This document shows positions 25,316 to 33,459 of a stretch of 64,000 nucleotides of DNA, piece by piece; positions within the stretch are counted from its first letter, which is position 1; each line of letters begins with the position of its first letter. Source of the stretch: JAYEHL01 sp041653935 (GTDB taxonomy: Bacteria > Chloroflexota > Dehalococcoidia > E44-bin15); NCBI GenBank assembly GCA_041653935.1, contig JBAZEO010000002.1:124001-188000 (forward strand), read 5' to 3'. A program made the translations under genes and the position numbers. The notes beneath the pieces were generated by a model. It made no database searches. It had not been told where the DNA came from and worked only from the letters and a program-made list of their open reading frames with translations.

Positions 25316-26764
25316 TTGACGAAACAGCGGGTACTTCTGACCGGCGCATCGGGCTCCATGGGTGGTGAGGCCTTCAAAGAGTTGCAAAAGCGAAAAGACA
25401 AATATGACATCGTCCTTTTGCTCAGACCTTCCAAAGTGAATAAGAAGAATTTTGCTCAATACGAGGGCCAGGAAGGTATCACTATTGTATGGGGTGATCT
25501 GAGTAAGCCGGAAGACGCCCTCAAAGCCGTCACCGGTGTTGACAACGTTCTGCATCCCGCCGCATTCATCTCGCCAGCTGCGGACCACAACCCTAAGCAG
25601 GCAAAGAAGTCAAATTACGAAGGGATGCTCAACATGATCGCCGCAATAAAGCAGCAGCCCAATAACGGCGATAATATTCGATTCGTAACCATCGGCACCG
25701 TTGCTGAATACGGTGACAGACTGCCGCCGCATCACTGGGTCAAGGTAGGAGACCCCCTAAAACCAAGCGTAGGCGATTACTACGCTATCACCAAGATGGC
25801 AGGGGAACGAGCTGTTATTGAGTCGGGGTTGAAATACTGGGTCTCGATGCGCCAGACCTTCATCGCCATACCGAATATATTCTCATTGATGGACCCTATC
25901 ATGTTCCACCAGCCGCCTCAGACTCACATCGAGTTTATAACCGGTCATGATGCAGGATACGGACTGGTACAAACATTGGAATGCCCAGATGATTTTTATG
26001 GCAGAGTCTACAATATGGGCGGTGGTCCTTCATGCAGATTTCTTTATAGCGATTACCTGGAACGATTCTTCAAGCTGTTCAACCTCAAAAATTACCAGAA
26101 ATTCATGGACCTCAACTGGTTCGGAGCCAGAAACTTCCACTGCTGCTGGTACATGGACAGCTACATCCTCAACAGCTATCTGGGACACTGGCAGCAGACC
26201 TATGAAGACCAGGTCAAACAGGTTGAGAAAACGATCCCGTCAGCCCTGAAAGCGGCGGCCAAGCTTTCTCCTCTGGCCCCTCCCTTCATCGTCAAAGCCT
26301 TCATGAAGAAGTACGCCGACCCGCTGCACTGGGTGCAGAAAAACGAGGAGGAAAAGATCAAAGCCTTCTTCGGCAGCCGCGAGGCATGGGAGAAGATCGG
26401 CGGGTGGGACACCTACAAACCGGAACGTGATACCCGGGACCTGCGTGTGGAAAAGGACCCGCTTACCAGAGAATACACACTGCAGGATATGCAGACATTA
26501 GCGAAATCCAGAGGCGGCGAATGCCTCTCTAAAGAATATTCCAACATCAAAACGATGCTCAAATGGAAGTGCGCCTTCGGCCACACATGGGAAGCGACGC
26601 CGCGGCTTCATCTTACCGGGCACTGGTGCCCTAAATGTGTGCCGCCGCCGTGGAACTACGATGCCTTAGCTAAGGCAGACACTGCATTAGCCGATCTCTA
26701 CTATTTCGACCATGATAAAAACGAATCTCAGCGCGTCGATTATCTGTATTGTCCCAACGAGTAG
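25316..26764 (+). CDS. NAD-dependent epimerase/dehydratase with C-terminal zinc-finger module
   Basis: 482 aa. Residues 1-300 form an extended SDR: TGASGSMGGEAF at the N-terminus binds NAD(P), and YAITKMAGE contains the catalytic Tyr-xxx-Lys. After about 85 linker residues, residues ~389-441 carry the pattern GGECLSKEY, WKCAFGHTWEA, WCPKC. This is the treble-clef repeat found in plant, viral and phage proteins, often next to nucleases, and is unusual on an SDR. The start is TTG with AAGGAGGAG upstream. The catalytic reaction is unknown; the family includes sugar epimerases and cinnamoyl/steroid-type reductases. Confidence 0.85.
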   Translation: MTKQRVLLTGASGSMGGEAFKELQKRKDKYDIVLLLRPSKVNKKNFAQYEGQEGITIVWGDLSKPEDALKAVTGVDNVLHPAAFISPAADHNPKQAKKSNYEGMLNMIAAIKQQPNNGDNIRFVTIGTVAEYGDRLPPHHWVKVGDPLKPSVGDYYAITKMAGERAVIESGLKYWVSMRQTFIAIPNIFSLMDPIMFHQPPQTHIEFITGHDAGYGLVQTLECPDDFYGRVYNMGGGPSCRFLYSDYLERFFKLFNLKNYQKFMDLNWFGARNFHCCWYMDSYILNSYLGHWQQTYEDQVKQVEKTIPSALKAAAKLSPLAPPFIVKAFMKKYADPLHWVQKNEEEKIKAFFGSREAWEKIGGWDTYKPERDTRDLRVEKDPLTREYTLQDMQTLAKSRGGECLSKEYSNIKTMLKWKCAFGHTWEATPRLHLTGHWCPKCVPPPWNYDALAKADTALADLYYFDHDKNESQRVDYLYCPNE

Positions 26765-26795
26765 TATAGAAACCTTTTAACCGTGGTTTACACAG

Positions 26796-26824
26796 TTGAC
26801 AATACACCAGAGTTGGTGTATAAG
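26796..26824 (+). promoter_or_regulatory. dodecin promoter with palindromic operator in the spacer
   Basis: TTGACA (26796-26801), 17 bp, TATAAG (26819-26824). The spacer is filled by a perfect inverted repeat, ATACACCA/TGGTGTAT, separated by GAGT (26802-26821), overlapping the -10. A dimeric repressor bound there would block the polymerase. The gene starts at 26855 after AAGGAGGGG. Confidence 0.65.
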
Positions 26825-26854
26825 TTTTATCCTATATTACTGAAGGAGGGGATC

Positions 26855-27067
26855 ATGGTAGACAGCGTCTATAAAGTCATCACGTTAGTAGGCACCAGCA
26901 GTGTGTCATGGGAGAAGGCCGCTGCAAACGCAGTTGAAAAAGCAGCGAAAACCCTGCGCGATCTGCGAATAGCTGAAGTCAAGGAGCTTGATATGCAGAT
27001 CGAAGGCGGCAAGGTCCGTGCATATCGTGCCAAGGTACTGGTTTCCTTCAAGTACGAAGGCAAATAG
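26855..27067 (+). CDS. dodecin family protein
   Basis: 70 aa. Dodecins assemble into hollow dodecamers that store flavins (or bind small ligands). The beta-alpha-beta-beta pattern with SVYKVITLVG, the helix VEKAAKTLRDLR and the strand KVRAYRAKVLVSF is clear. The tryptophan that stacks on flavin in classical dodecins (NLRWFEV-type segment) is replaced by isoleucine 39 (DLRIAEV), so flavin binding is doubtful. ATG 26855 is chosen for its AAGGAGGGG site; a longer frame from 26783 overlaps the promoter. A stand-alone gene with a regulated-looking promoter. Confidence 0.88.
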   Translation: MVDSVYKVITLVGTSSVSWEKAAANAVEKAAKTLRDLRIAEVKELDMQIEGGKVRAYRAKVLVSFKYEGK

Positions 27068-27203
27068 TAGACAACTACTGTTGAAATCCGTAACTTTGAA
27101 GCCAAGCGGCTACATTTCACTCCCGGTCTGCTCAGCAAAGCAGTGAGTAAGACTTAGTTAATTTTGTGCCAATTATCCTGCTTTATCCTGCGACAAGTCA
27201 GCA

Positions 27204-27237
27204 AGAAGGGGTAGCATAAAATGTTACCCCTTCTTTG
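27204..27237. terminator. rho-independent terminator (probably bidirectional)
   Basis: AGAAGGGGTA ... TACCCCTTCT stem with an 11-nt loop, followed by TTGTT. It lies between dodecin (plus) and the convergent phosphodiesterase gene (minus). Confidence 0.75.
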
Positions 27238-27270
27238 TTACCGTTTGATAAACATCGCTGTTCACTACAG

Positions 27271-27759
27271 TCAAAACGATACAATCTCTATCTCAAATCC
27301 TTTTGCCCCGATTGTAATGATGCCCGCCGTCGACTTCTCCATAAATGCCGAATACGCCTGCCCAGGATTTAAGAAGGTTACTCCATCGATCGTATCCGTC
27401 CGTGCGTCATGCGTATGCCCGAATAATATGATATCAACGTTATGGAATTCCTTAGCAATAGCTTCCTCTATGCCGAAAGGCGCTCCGCCCCAGTACGGAT
27501 GTATCACGCCGATCCTCCTGCCGCCGACCTCGAACGTTGTCTTCTCCGGCACTGCCCGCCTGATCTCTGTATCGTCGACATTGCCGTAAACACCGACAAA
27601 TCTTTTAGCCAAATCTCTCAGTTCATGTAACAGCGATATATCGGTATAGTCACCGCAGTGCACCACGATGTCGGCATCTGATATTTCCGTCAGCAGAGCC
27701 TTGGGCAATGCGCTGAGACTCTTCGCATGCGTGTCGGATATAGCTAAAATTCGAGTCAT
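27271..27759 (-). CDS. YfcE/MJ0936-type metallophosphoesterase
   Basis: 162 aa calcineurin-like phosphoesterase. Metal motifs in order: SDTH (residues 8-11), HCGDYTD, YGNVDD, and the two C-terminal histidine motifs IHPYWG and FGHTHD. The length equals the compact YfcE/MJ0936 group, which hydrolyses phosphodiesters in vitro. It is a cytosolic enzyme with no signal peptide. Convergent with the dodecin gene across a terminator; the Smr gene lies 50 bp away upstream on the same strand. Confidence 0.9.
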   Translation of the reverse strand: MTRILAISDTHAKSLSALPKALLTEISDADIVVHCGDYTDISLLHELRDLAKRFVGVYGNVDDTEIRRAVPEKTTFEVGGRRIGVIHPYWGGAPFGIEEAIAKEFHNVDIILFGHTHDARTDTIDGVTFLNPGQAYSAFMEKSTAGIITIGAKGFEIEIVSF

Positions 27760-27811
27760 TTGAAGAAGCCTCGCGATGATCCTAAATTATAAGCTCGATT
27801 GCACGTTGAGT

Positions 27812-28093
27812 TTAATATTTCACCAGTTCCACCATCGTCGCACCCCACCCACCCTCATAAACGCCGGCCGGACGATACGACTCAACTAAGGGATGATTCT
27901 TAAGCATCTCATGAACCACCTGTCGCAGCGTCCCGGTCCCTTTGCCGTGTATCACCCTCACCTGTAACAAGCCCATGGTAAACGCATCGTTAAGATATCG
28001 ATCAAGTTTAAACAGCGCTTCATCAGCTATAAGGCCATGAAGGTCCAGCTCGTCGCTTAAAGGCTCGTATGATATTCGATCAGTCTTTTTCAA
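27812..28093 (-). CDS. Smr-domain protein
   Basis: 93 aa, essentially a single Smr domain as found at the C-terminus of MutS2. The LDLHGL motif (16-21) and the HGKGTGTLR loop (residues 50-58) are the two nuclease-associated signatures. Stand-alone Smr proteins nick DNA or cleave RNA; recent work links Smr to ribosome rescue. No MutS2 core precedes it, so this is a true short protein or a relic of one. Located just upstream of the phosphodiesterase gene. Confidence 0.87.
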   Translation of the reverse strand: MKKTDRISYEPLSDELDLHGLIADEALFKLDRYLNDAFTMGLLQVRVIHGKGTGTLRQVVHEMLKNHPLVESYRPAGVYEGGWGATMVELVKY

Positions 28094-28239
28094 TGCGTGT
28101 CCATTATATTCCTATAGAGGCTTCGTTACCAGCAATATCTTATTTTTTCACTTCACTATAAGTTTGACTTACACTACCGGTGAATGTAAAATGGCGACAT
28201 TCATGGAATCAATGTAGAAACTAGGTTCAGTGACCATCA

Positions 28240-28518
28240 ATGATATGCAAACATCTAAAGGCACTTGAGGCGGAGATGATAGCCGCCGGAGTGAAAGAGA
28301 CCTATCGTGGCGCAACATGGACGACGAATTGCCGCGAGTGGGTCTATTTTGATGTTGTCCTGGAAACATCCGCCCTGGCAGCAAGATTCAAGTTCCCTCC
28401 CTGCGTGAAGGTCCATGAGAACCTTGATGAGAAATCCGGCACCGAGCGCGGATTTGAATGCACTGAATGCAAGGACGCCATCATGGGACTTATTTCGGGC
28501 GCCAGGGTCTATCGATGA
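28240..28518 (+). CDS. small cysteine-containing conserved protein
   Basis: 92 aa with C3, C31 and C54, and a C-terminal CTEC pair (residues 74-77) that may form a zinc site. No recognised domain. The start lacks an obvious ribosome site. It is followed 39 bp later by another small unknown gene on the same strand. Confidence 0.6.
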   Translation: MICKHLKALEAEMIAAGVKETYRGATWTTNCREWVYFDVVLETSALAARFKFPPCVKVHENLDEKSGTERGFECTECKDAIMGLISGARVYR

Positions 28519-28557
28519 GAACCCACCCGGCTCCAACAAAATATTAGGCTAGATATC

Positions 28558-28923
28558 ATGAGTGCGAAAAAAATACGCATTATAGCTGTTCCTCCGGGCG
28601 AGGCACCCGAACACATCCGCCAGTCGTGGATCGGAGTTGTGATTCCGCTTCCGCCGCCACCGTTCGATGAAAAGCGAAGTATCCCCAGCGCCGGAGTCCT
28701 TTCGGGACCAAAGACACCGCTCGGCCAGATTTCCGCGCTCCTGCGCGGCAAGGGTACCAAACGGTACGGATACGCAGTGGAGACCCTCGATGCAGTCGGC
28801 GCCCTGGCTGAAAAGAACCCAGAGGCAGCCCAGTGGTGGTATAAGAACACTTCTTTTCTTATGAAAAAGGGGCAAATGCTCGTTTTCCCTGCGGAGGTTT
28901 GTGAAGAGGTGGTTGAGACATAG
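28558..28923 (+). CDS. conserved hypothetical protein (121 aa)
   Basis: Begins with a strand segment KKIRIIAVPPGEAPEHIRQSW, then proline-rich IPLPPPPF and a helical C-terminus. The opening AVPPGEAPEHIR/WIGV pattern recurs in small proteins of several anaerobes, but no function is known to me. No cysteine cluster and no membrane segment. It precedes rph by 117 bp, with a separate promoter in the gap. Confidence 0.6.
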   Translation: MSAKKIRIIAVPPGEAPEHIRQSWIGVVIPLPPPPFDEKRSIPSAGVLSGPKTPLGQISALLRGKGTKRYGYAVETLDAVGALAEKNPEAAQWWYKNTSFLMKKGQMLVFPAEVCEEVVET

Positions 28924-28967
28924 AGATTCCAACGAAAGTGTCTCACGCGACACCCATCCCCCGCTAT

Positions 28968-28996
28968 TTGCTCCCCACGCAGCACGATGTTATACT
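28968..28996 (+). promoter_or_regulatory. promoter of the rph-tyrS run
   Basis: TTGCTC (28968-28973), a 17-bp spacer, TATACT (28991-28996), 44 bp before the rph ATG. Likely the start of the long plus-strand unit that reaches tyrS. Confidence 0.5.
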
Positions 28997-29040
28997 CTAT
29001 GTTACTCAATTAAAATCCGAGACAAAATCGAGGAGAATCC

Positions 29041-29763
29041 ATGATCAGGAAAGACGGCCGGGCTAACAACGAACTTCGTCCGGTCACAATAACCACCGGC
29101 TTCCAGCCTTATGCCGAAGGATCGGCGCTTATCACTCTGGGCAACACAAAGGTCATTTGCGCAGTTGGTCTTGAAGATCGCGTGCCCGCCTTCCTCAAAG
29201 GACAGGGAAGAGGCTGGATCACCGCCGAGTACGGCATGCTGCCGCGCTCGACCACGACGAGGATATCACGCGAGGACAGCCGCACCGGCGGCAGAACAAA
29301 AGAGATACAGCGCCTCATCGGCCGCTCTTTACGCGCGGTCGTCGACCTCGATGCGCTCGGCGAACGGATGCTCATGGTCGATTGCGACGTGCTCCAGGCC
29401 GACGGCGGCACCAGAACTGCATCCATCACCGGAGCGTACGTCGCACTGGTACAGGCGTTCAACACCATGATATCGAAGGAGCTCATAAAATCGAGCCCCA
29501 TCAAGTGCGCCGTAGCGGCGACGAGCGTAGGCGTGGTCGCCGGAGAAGAACTGCTCGACCTGTGCTACGACGAGGACTCTTGGGCAGAGGTAGACTGCAA
29601 CGTGGTGATGACAAGCGAGGGCAAGTTCGTGGAAGTCCAGGGCACAGCCGAAGAAAACCCATTCAGCAAACAGACCATGGATACACTTCTGGCGATGGCG
29701 GAGAAAGGCATCAAGCAACTGTTCACAGTGCAGCAAGCGGCTGTGGACAGCCTCAAGAGGTGA
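29041..29763 (+). CDS. rph: ribonuclease PH
   Basis: 240 aa phosphorolytic 3'-exoribonuclease that trims tRNA 3' ends. The N-terminal RKDGRANNELRP, the GWITAEYGMLPRST loop, EIQRLIGRSLRAVVDL and the VDCDVLQADGGTRTASITG phosphate-site segment are all canonical. AGGAG precedes the ATG. It heads a tightly spaced plus-strand run; the next gene begins 3 bp after its stop. Confidence 0.97.
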   Translation: MIRKDGRANNELRPVTITTGFQPYAEGSALITLGNTKVICAVGLEDRVPAFLKGQGRGWITAEYGMLPRSTTTRISREDSRTGGRTKEIQRLIGRSLRAVVDLDALGERMLMVDCDVLQADGGTRTASITGAYVALVQAFNTMISKELIKSSPIKCAVAATSVGVVAGEELLDLCYDEDSWAEVDCNVVMTSEGKFVEVQGTAEENPFSKQTMDTLLAMAEKGIKQLFTVQQAAVDSLKR

Positions 29764-29766
29764 ACT

Positions 29767-30957
29767 GTGGCTGATCGCGCGCTCACCGGCTTAGTAGTGC
29801 TGGACCTCTCCGAAAATATCTCAGGCCCCTACTGCACAAAACTTCTCGCCGATTATGGCGCAGATGTTCTCAAGATCGAAAAACCACAAACCGGAGATGT
29901 CAGCCGTCGCGCAGGCCCATTCCCCGATAATAGCCCCGACATAGAGCAAAGCGGCCTCTTTTTATTTCTAAACACAAGCAAGAAGAGCATAACGTTAGAC
30001 ATCGAAGACAAATCCGGCCGCGACATCTTCCTTAAATTAGTAAAACAAGCCGACATTGTAGTAGAGAACTTCAAGCCGGGGACGATAAAGAAACTCGGAT
30101 TGGACTACGCATCGCTGAAGAAGCATAATCCCGATATTATAATGGCTTCGATATCTTATTTCGGGCAGACGGGATCACACCGCGACTGGAACGGCTCCGA
30201 CATAGTAGCCCAGGCCATGGGCGGGCTGATGCACCTGACCGGCGAGCCCGATAAGGAGCCGCTGAAGCTTCCCCTTTCGCAGGCCGAGTTCCAGGCCGGA
30301 CTCAACGCAGCCGTCGCTATCCTGTGCGCCGTTTATTACCGCGACGCAAGCGGCGAGGGGCAGTACATCGATGTATCCGCTCAGGAATCCGTCACCTCCA
30401 TTCTCGAAGGAGCCATAAGCACTTACAGCTACAGCGGAGAAGTATTGAACCGTACGGGTGCGCGCCACCGCTACAAGTGCCCCTCGGCGATAATGAAGGC
30501 CAAGGACCGCCATGTCCACATGGAAGCCAGCGCTTACTGGGATCATTTCGCCGCCATGGTCGAATCTCCGGAACTCCTGCAGCCGCACCTGGCATCGATA
30601 CTGCGCTATAAACATACCGACGAGGTGGAGGAAGCAATAAAACCATGGGTCGAAAGCCGCATGGCGGAAGAGATTTTCACCGCAGGGCAGGAATGGCGCA
30701 TGCCTATAGCCAAGGTTATGGGCATTGAAGAACTTATCGACGACCCGCAATACGCAGCCAGGAATTATTTTCAGGATATCGACCACCCCAAAGCTGGAAT
30801 GATTAGATATCCCGGAGCGCCCTTCAAGATGAGCGAGACGCCTGCCGATATAGAGCGAGCCCCGCTCCTTGGCGAGCACAACCAGGAAATCTATGCCGGA
30901 CTTCTAGGTCTGAGCGCAAACGAGCTGGCCGGACTTAAGGAGCGTAATGTCATTTAA
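29767..30957 (+). CDS. type III CoA-transferase, subunit with Glu at the catalytic Asp position
   Basis: 396 aa CaiB/BaiF family protein with the interlocked-dimer fold. The N-terminal LVVLDLSENISGPYCTKLLADYGADVLKIEKP is typical. The nucleophilic aspartate of the family (D169 in formyl-CoA transferase) aligns with E174 here (SQAEFQAG). The start is GTG. The second paralogue overlaps its 3' end by 11 bp and keeps Asp, so the two probably form a heteromeric enzyme like the BbsEF or Baif-type pairs, with this one structural. The substrate is unknown; benzylsuccinate-, carnitine- and other acyl-CoA transferases have this layout. Confidence 0.88.
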   Translation: MADRALTGLVVLDLSENISGPYCTKLLADYGADVLKIEKPQTGDVSRRAGPFPDNSPDIEQSGLFLFLNTSKKSITLDIEDKSGRDIFLKLVKQADIVVENFKPGTIKKLGLDYASLKKHNPDIIMASISYFGQTGSHRDWNGSDIVAQAMGGLMHLTGEPDKEPLKLPLSQAEFQAGLNAAVAILCAVYYRDASGEGQYIDVSAQESVTSILEGAISTYSYSGEVLNRTGARHRYKCPSAIMKAKDRHVHMEASAYWDHFAAMVESPELLQPHLASILRYKHTDEVEEAIKPWVESRMAEEIFTAGQEWRMPIAKVMGIEELIDDPQYAARNYFQDIDHPKAGMIRYPGAPFKMSETPADIERAPLLGEHNQEIYAGLLGLSANELAGLKERNVI

Positions 30958-32236
30958 AGCGAGAAGAGCCCTGGCAGGCGTGCGTATCATCGACCTGTCT
31001 CAGGTATTCGCCGGGCCCTATGCAACCAAGCTGCTGGCCGACATGGGGGCCGAGGTCATCCGCGTCGAATGCGCCGCCAGGTCGGGGCGGGGAGGCTCGC
31101 TGCCGAGGATGCGGCCGGGCGGGGATTTCGGTGCCTCCTTCCCGGACGGCGATACGGGCGAGCACTCCTACAACCGCTTCGCCTACTACAACGAAGTGAA
31201 TCGCAACAAATATGCTATAACTATCGACCTGTCCAAGTCGCACGGAGCTTCGACCTTTAAGCGACTCGTATCTATCAGCGATGTGGTGGTGGAGAACTTC
31301 TCCCCGCGAGTGATGCGCAATTTCGGACTGGACTACGCGGCGCTGAGGGAAACAAACCCTCAAATTATAATGATCTCCATCTCAGGATATGGGCAGGACG
31401 GTCCCTACCGCGACCATGTATCCTACGGCGAAGGCATCGAGGCCATGTCAGGGATGTCTAAACTCACCGCCTACGACGAGGATACTCCGTTGAAACCGGG
31501 GATCGCATACGCCGATGCCACTGCCGGACTCCACGCCGCCTTCGCCATAATGGCAGCTTTACGTTACCGACATATCAAAGGCGTCGGGCAGTATATCGAC
31601 CTGTCGATGCGGGAGACACTAACGCCCCTGTTCGGAGAAGCGATCATGGATTACGCGATGAACAGGAGAATTCCCGAACCGATGGGCAACCGCCACGCGC
31701 AAATGGCGCCGCATGGCTGCTACCGCACGAAAGGCGACGATAGATGGATTGTAATCGCTGTCTCATGCGACGAGGAATGGCGTACGCTATGCCAGGTTAT
31801 GGACAACCAGCAGTGGAGCAGAGACGAGCGATTCGTCGACTTGGCCGGCAGGCTGGCGCACCAGGATGAACTCGACAGGATGATTGAGAAGTGGACAATC
31901 GGATATGACCATATCGAGCTGGCAAACATTTTACAGTCGCATGGCATAAAGGCCGGCGCCGTGCTGGATGCCGCCGACTTAGTGAACGATCCACATCTGA
32001 AAGAGCGCAGATTCTTCGAGGAGATCGAGCACCCGGAAGCAGGTAAACATATCATGCCGGGTATATCGTGGAAAATGAGCCGCACCCCAGGCCGCATCGA
32101 GAGTCCCGCCCCGTGCTTCAGCGAGCACAATCAATATGTCTTCGGCAAACTGCTGGGCATGAGCGATGAAGAAATCGAAAAACTGGCGCAGGAAGGTGTG
32201 ACAGCGGAGGCGCCGCTGCCTTATACTGAGACATGA
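30947..32236 (+). CDS. type III CoA-transferase, catalytic subunit
   Basis: 429 aa CaiB/BaiF family. The catalytic aspartate is D190 in IAYADATAG, aligned with D169 of formyl-CoA transferase; GVGQYIDLSMRE follows as usual. Compared with the preceding subunit it has an insertion after the first strand (GRGGSLPRMRPGG). It overlaps the upstream gene by 11 bp and the downstream CPBP gene by 4 bp, so translation is coupled. It transfers CoA between a donor and an unknown carboxylic acid; nothing in the neighbourhood names the acid. Confidence 0.9.
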   Translation: MSFKARRALAGVRIIDLSQVFAGPYATKLLADMGAEVIRVECAARSGRGGSLPRMRPGGDFGASFPDGDTGEHSYNRFAYYNEVNRNKYAITIDLSKSHGASTFKRLVSISDVVVENFSPRVMRNFGLDYAALRETNPQIIMISISGYGQDGPYRDHVSYGEGIEAMSGMSKLTAYDEDTPLKPGIAYADATAGLHAAFAIMAALRYRHIKGVGQYIDLSMRETLTPLFGEAIMDYAMNRRIPEPMGNRHAQMAPHGCYRTKGDDRWIVIAVSCDEEWRTLCQVMDNQQWSRDERFVDLAGRLAHQDELDRMIEKWTIGYDHIELANILQSHGIKAGAVLDAADLVNDPHLKERRFFEEIEHPEAGKHIMPGISWKMSRTPGRIESPAPCFSEHNQYVFGKLLGMSDEEIEKLAQEGVTAEAPLPYTET

Positions 32237-33033
32237 TGGAAGGTAACCTTCAGCAAAATCAAAACCCGGAAGCGGTACCCTGGACCATACGCGACATCGT
32301 AAAAGCGGCCCTGGTAGCCATTGCTATAACGATCGCACTCGGCATAGCCATGGGCATAGGCATGATCCTTCTGGTAGGCACAACAAATCTTCAGGATATT
32401 GCATCACAACACCTTACCTCAACTGAAATGCTTCAAGAGATCATCGACATACTTGAGTCGAACGGGCGGCTCAACCTCGTCCTGGGACTTATGTTCATGT
32501 TTATGATACTAGGAGAAGGAGCGATACCGCTGGGGACATGGCTCTTCAGCGTCAGAAAGTACCGCTGTAAATGGAAAACCTTAGGCTTCAGAAAATTCGA
32601 TGTCAAAAAGGGCTTATTGTTGGCGCTGGCTGTAACCACTCTCGGTCTCGCGATATCCATAGGTTATGAAGTGCTGATGCAAGAATTAGGATGGGGAACT
32701 TCCGATGACACTTACCTGCTCTTTAACGCAAACGGCATAGGCATCGCGTTTTTCGCGATCACCGCCGCCGTAGCCGCACCGCTTGCCGAGGAGACCTTCT
32801 TCCGCGGCTTCGCATTCCAGGGCATAAAGAAGCGTTATGGCTGCGGGTGGGGGATATTCCTAAGCGCGCTGCTGTTCTCACTGGCGCACCTGAGCCCTTC
32901 GGGGCTGGTGCCCATATTCATCCTGGGACTGATGCTGGCATGGCTTTACAACCAGACGAAATCTATATGGCCGTGCATCATCGTCCACTGCGCCTACAAT
33001 TCCATTGCTCTGCTATTTATGATAATATCTTAA
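32233..33033 (+). CDS. CPBP-family intramembrane metalloprotease
   Basis: 266 aa with about six to seven transmembrane helices. The glutamate-protease motifs are E186/E187 with R191 (EETFFRG), H219 (LAHLSP) and H252/N256 (VHCAYN), the same residues as in Rce1. Bacterial CPBP (Abi) proteases act on small peptides, bacteriocins or prenylated proteins; no substrate is visible. ATGATG start overlaps the CoA-transferase stop. It is in the middle of an aromatic-amino-acid/CoA-transferase run, without a clear functional reason. Confidence 0.9.
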   Translation: MMEGNLQQNQNPEAVPWTIRDIVKAALVAIAITIALGIAMGIGMILLVGTTNLQDIASQHLTSTEMLQEIIDILESNGRLNLVLGLMFMFMILGEGAIPLGTWLFSVRKYRCKWKTLGFRKFDVKKGLLLALAVTTLGLAISIGYEVLMQELGWGTSDDTYLLFNANGIGIAFFAITAAVAAPLAEETFFRGFAFQGIKKRYGCGWGIFLSALLFSLAHLSPSGLVPIFILGLMLAWLYNQTKSIWPCIIVHCAYNSIALLFMIIS

Positions 33034-33072
33034 CCAGTTTCAGTGATATTCTGCTCACAGAGGTTACGATTT

Positions 33073-33456
33073 ATGAAATGCCGCGGTATCAGAGGAGCAA
33101 CAACAGTCGATGCCAACACCAAGCAGAGCATATACGCATCGACAAAAGAACTGCTCCGTGAAATGATCAAAGCAAACAATGTCAAGCAAGACGATATGGC
33201 AAGCATTATATTCACGGCCACCGACGATTTAAACGCAGCCTTCCCGGCGAAAGCGGCCAGGGAGATGGGATTCTCCAACATACCGTTACTCTGCAGCCGC
33301 GAGATAAATGTCCCGAACAGCCTGCAATCCTGCCTGCGTATCCTGATCCTGTTCAACACCAAAAAGAAACCGGATGATATAAAGCATATATATCTCAAAG
33401 GCGCAGCCGATCTCAGAGCTAACGATAACGACAGTACGGCGGCCGCGGAGGCATAG
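33073..33456 (+). CDS. aroH: chorismate mutase, AroH type
   Basis: 127 aa. Converts chorismate to prephenate for Phe/Tyr synthesis. The KCRGIRGATTV opening, the ATDDLNAAFPAKAAREMG segment and the C-terminal HIYLKGAADLR match the trimeric Bacillus-type enzyme. ATG 33073 follows AGAGG; an in-frame extension to 33043 is not supported. aroF begins 3 bp after the stop, an arrangement in which the mutase and DAHP synthase are made together. Confidence 0.93.
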   Translation: MKCRGIRGATTVDANTKQSIYASTKELLREMIKANNVKQDDMASIIFTATDDLNAAFPAKAAREMGFSNIPLLCSREINVPNSLQSCLRILILFNTKKKPDDIKHIYLKGAADLRANDNDSTAAAEA

Positions 33457-33459
33457 CGA

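Noticed and set aside
26783..26854. Longer dodecin start
   Set aside because: Overlaps the TTGACA/TATAAG promoter; the ATG at 26855 has an excellent ribosome site and gives the normal dodecin length.
27068..27203. Possible small RNA downstream of dodecin
   Set aside because: Only a weak imperfect hairpin (CTGCT/AGCAG) is visible, with no promoter or conserved motif to support it.
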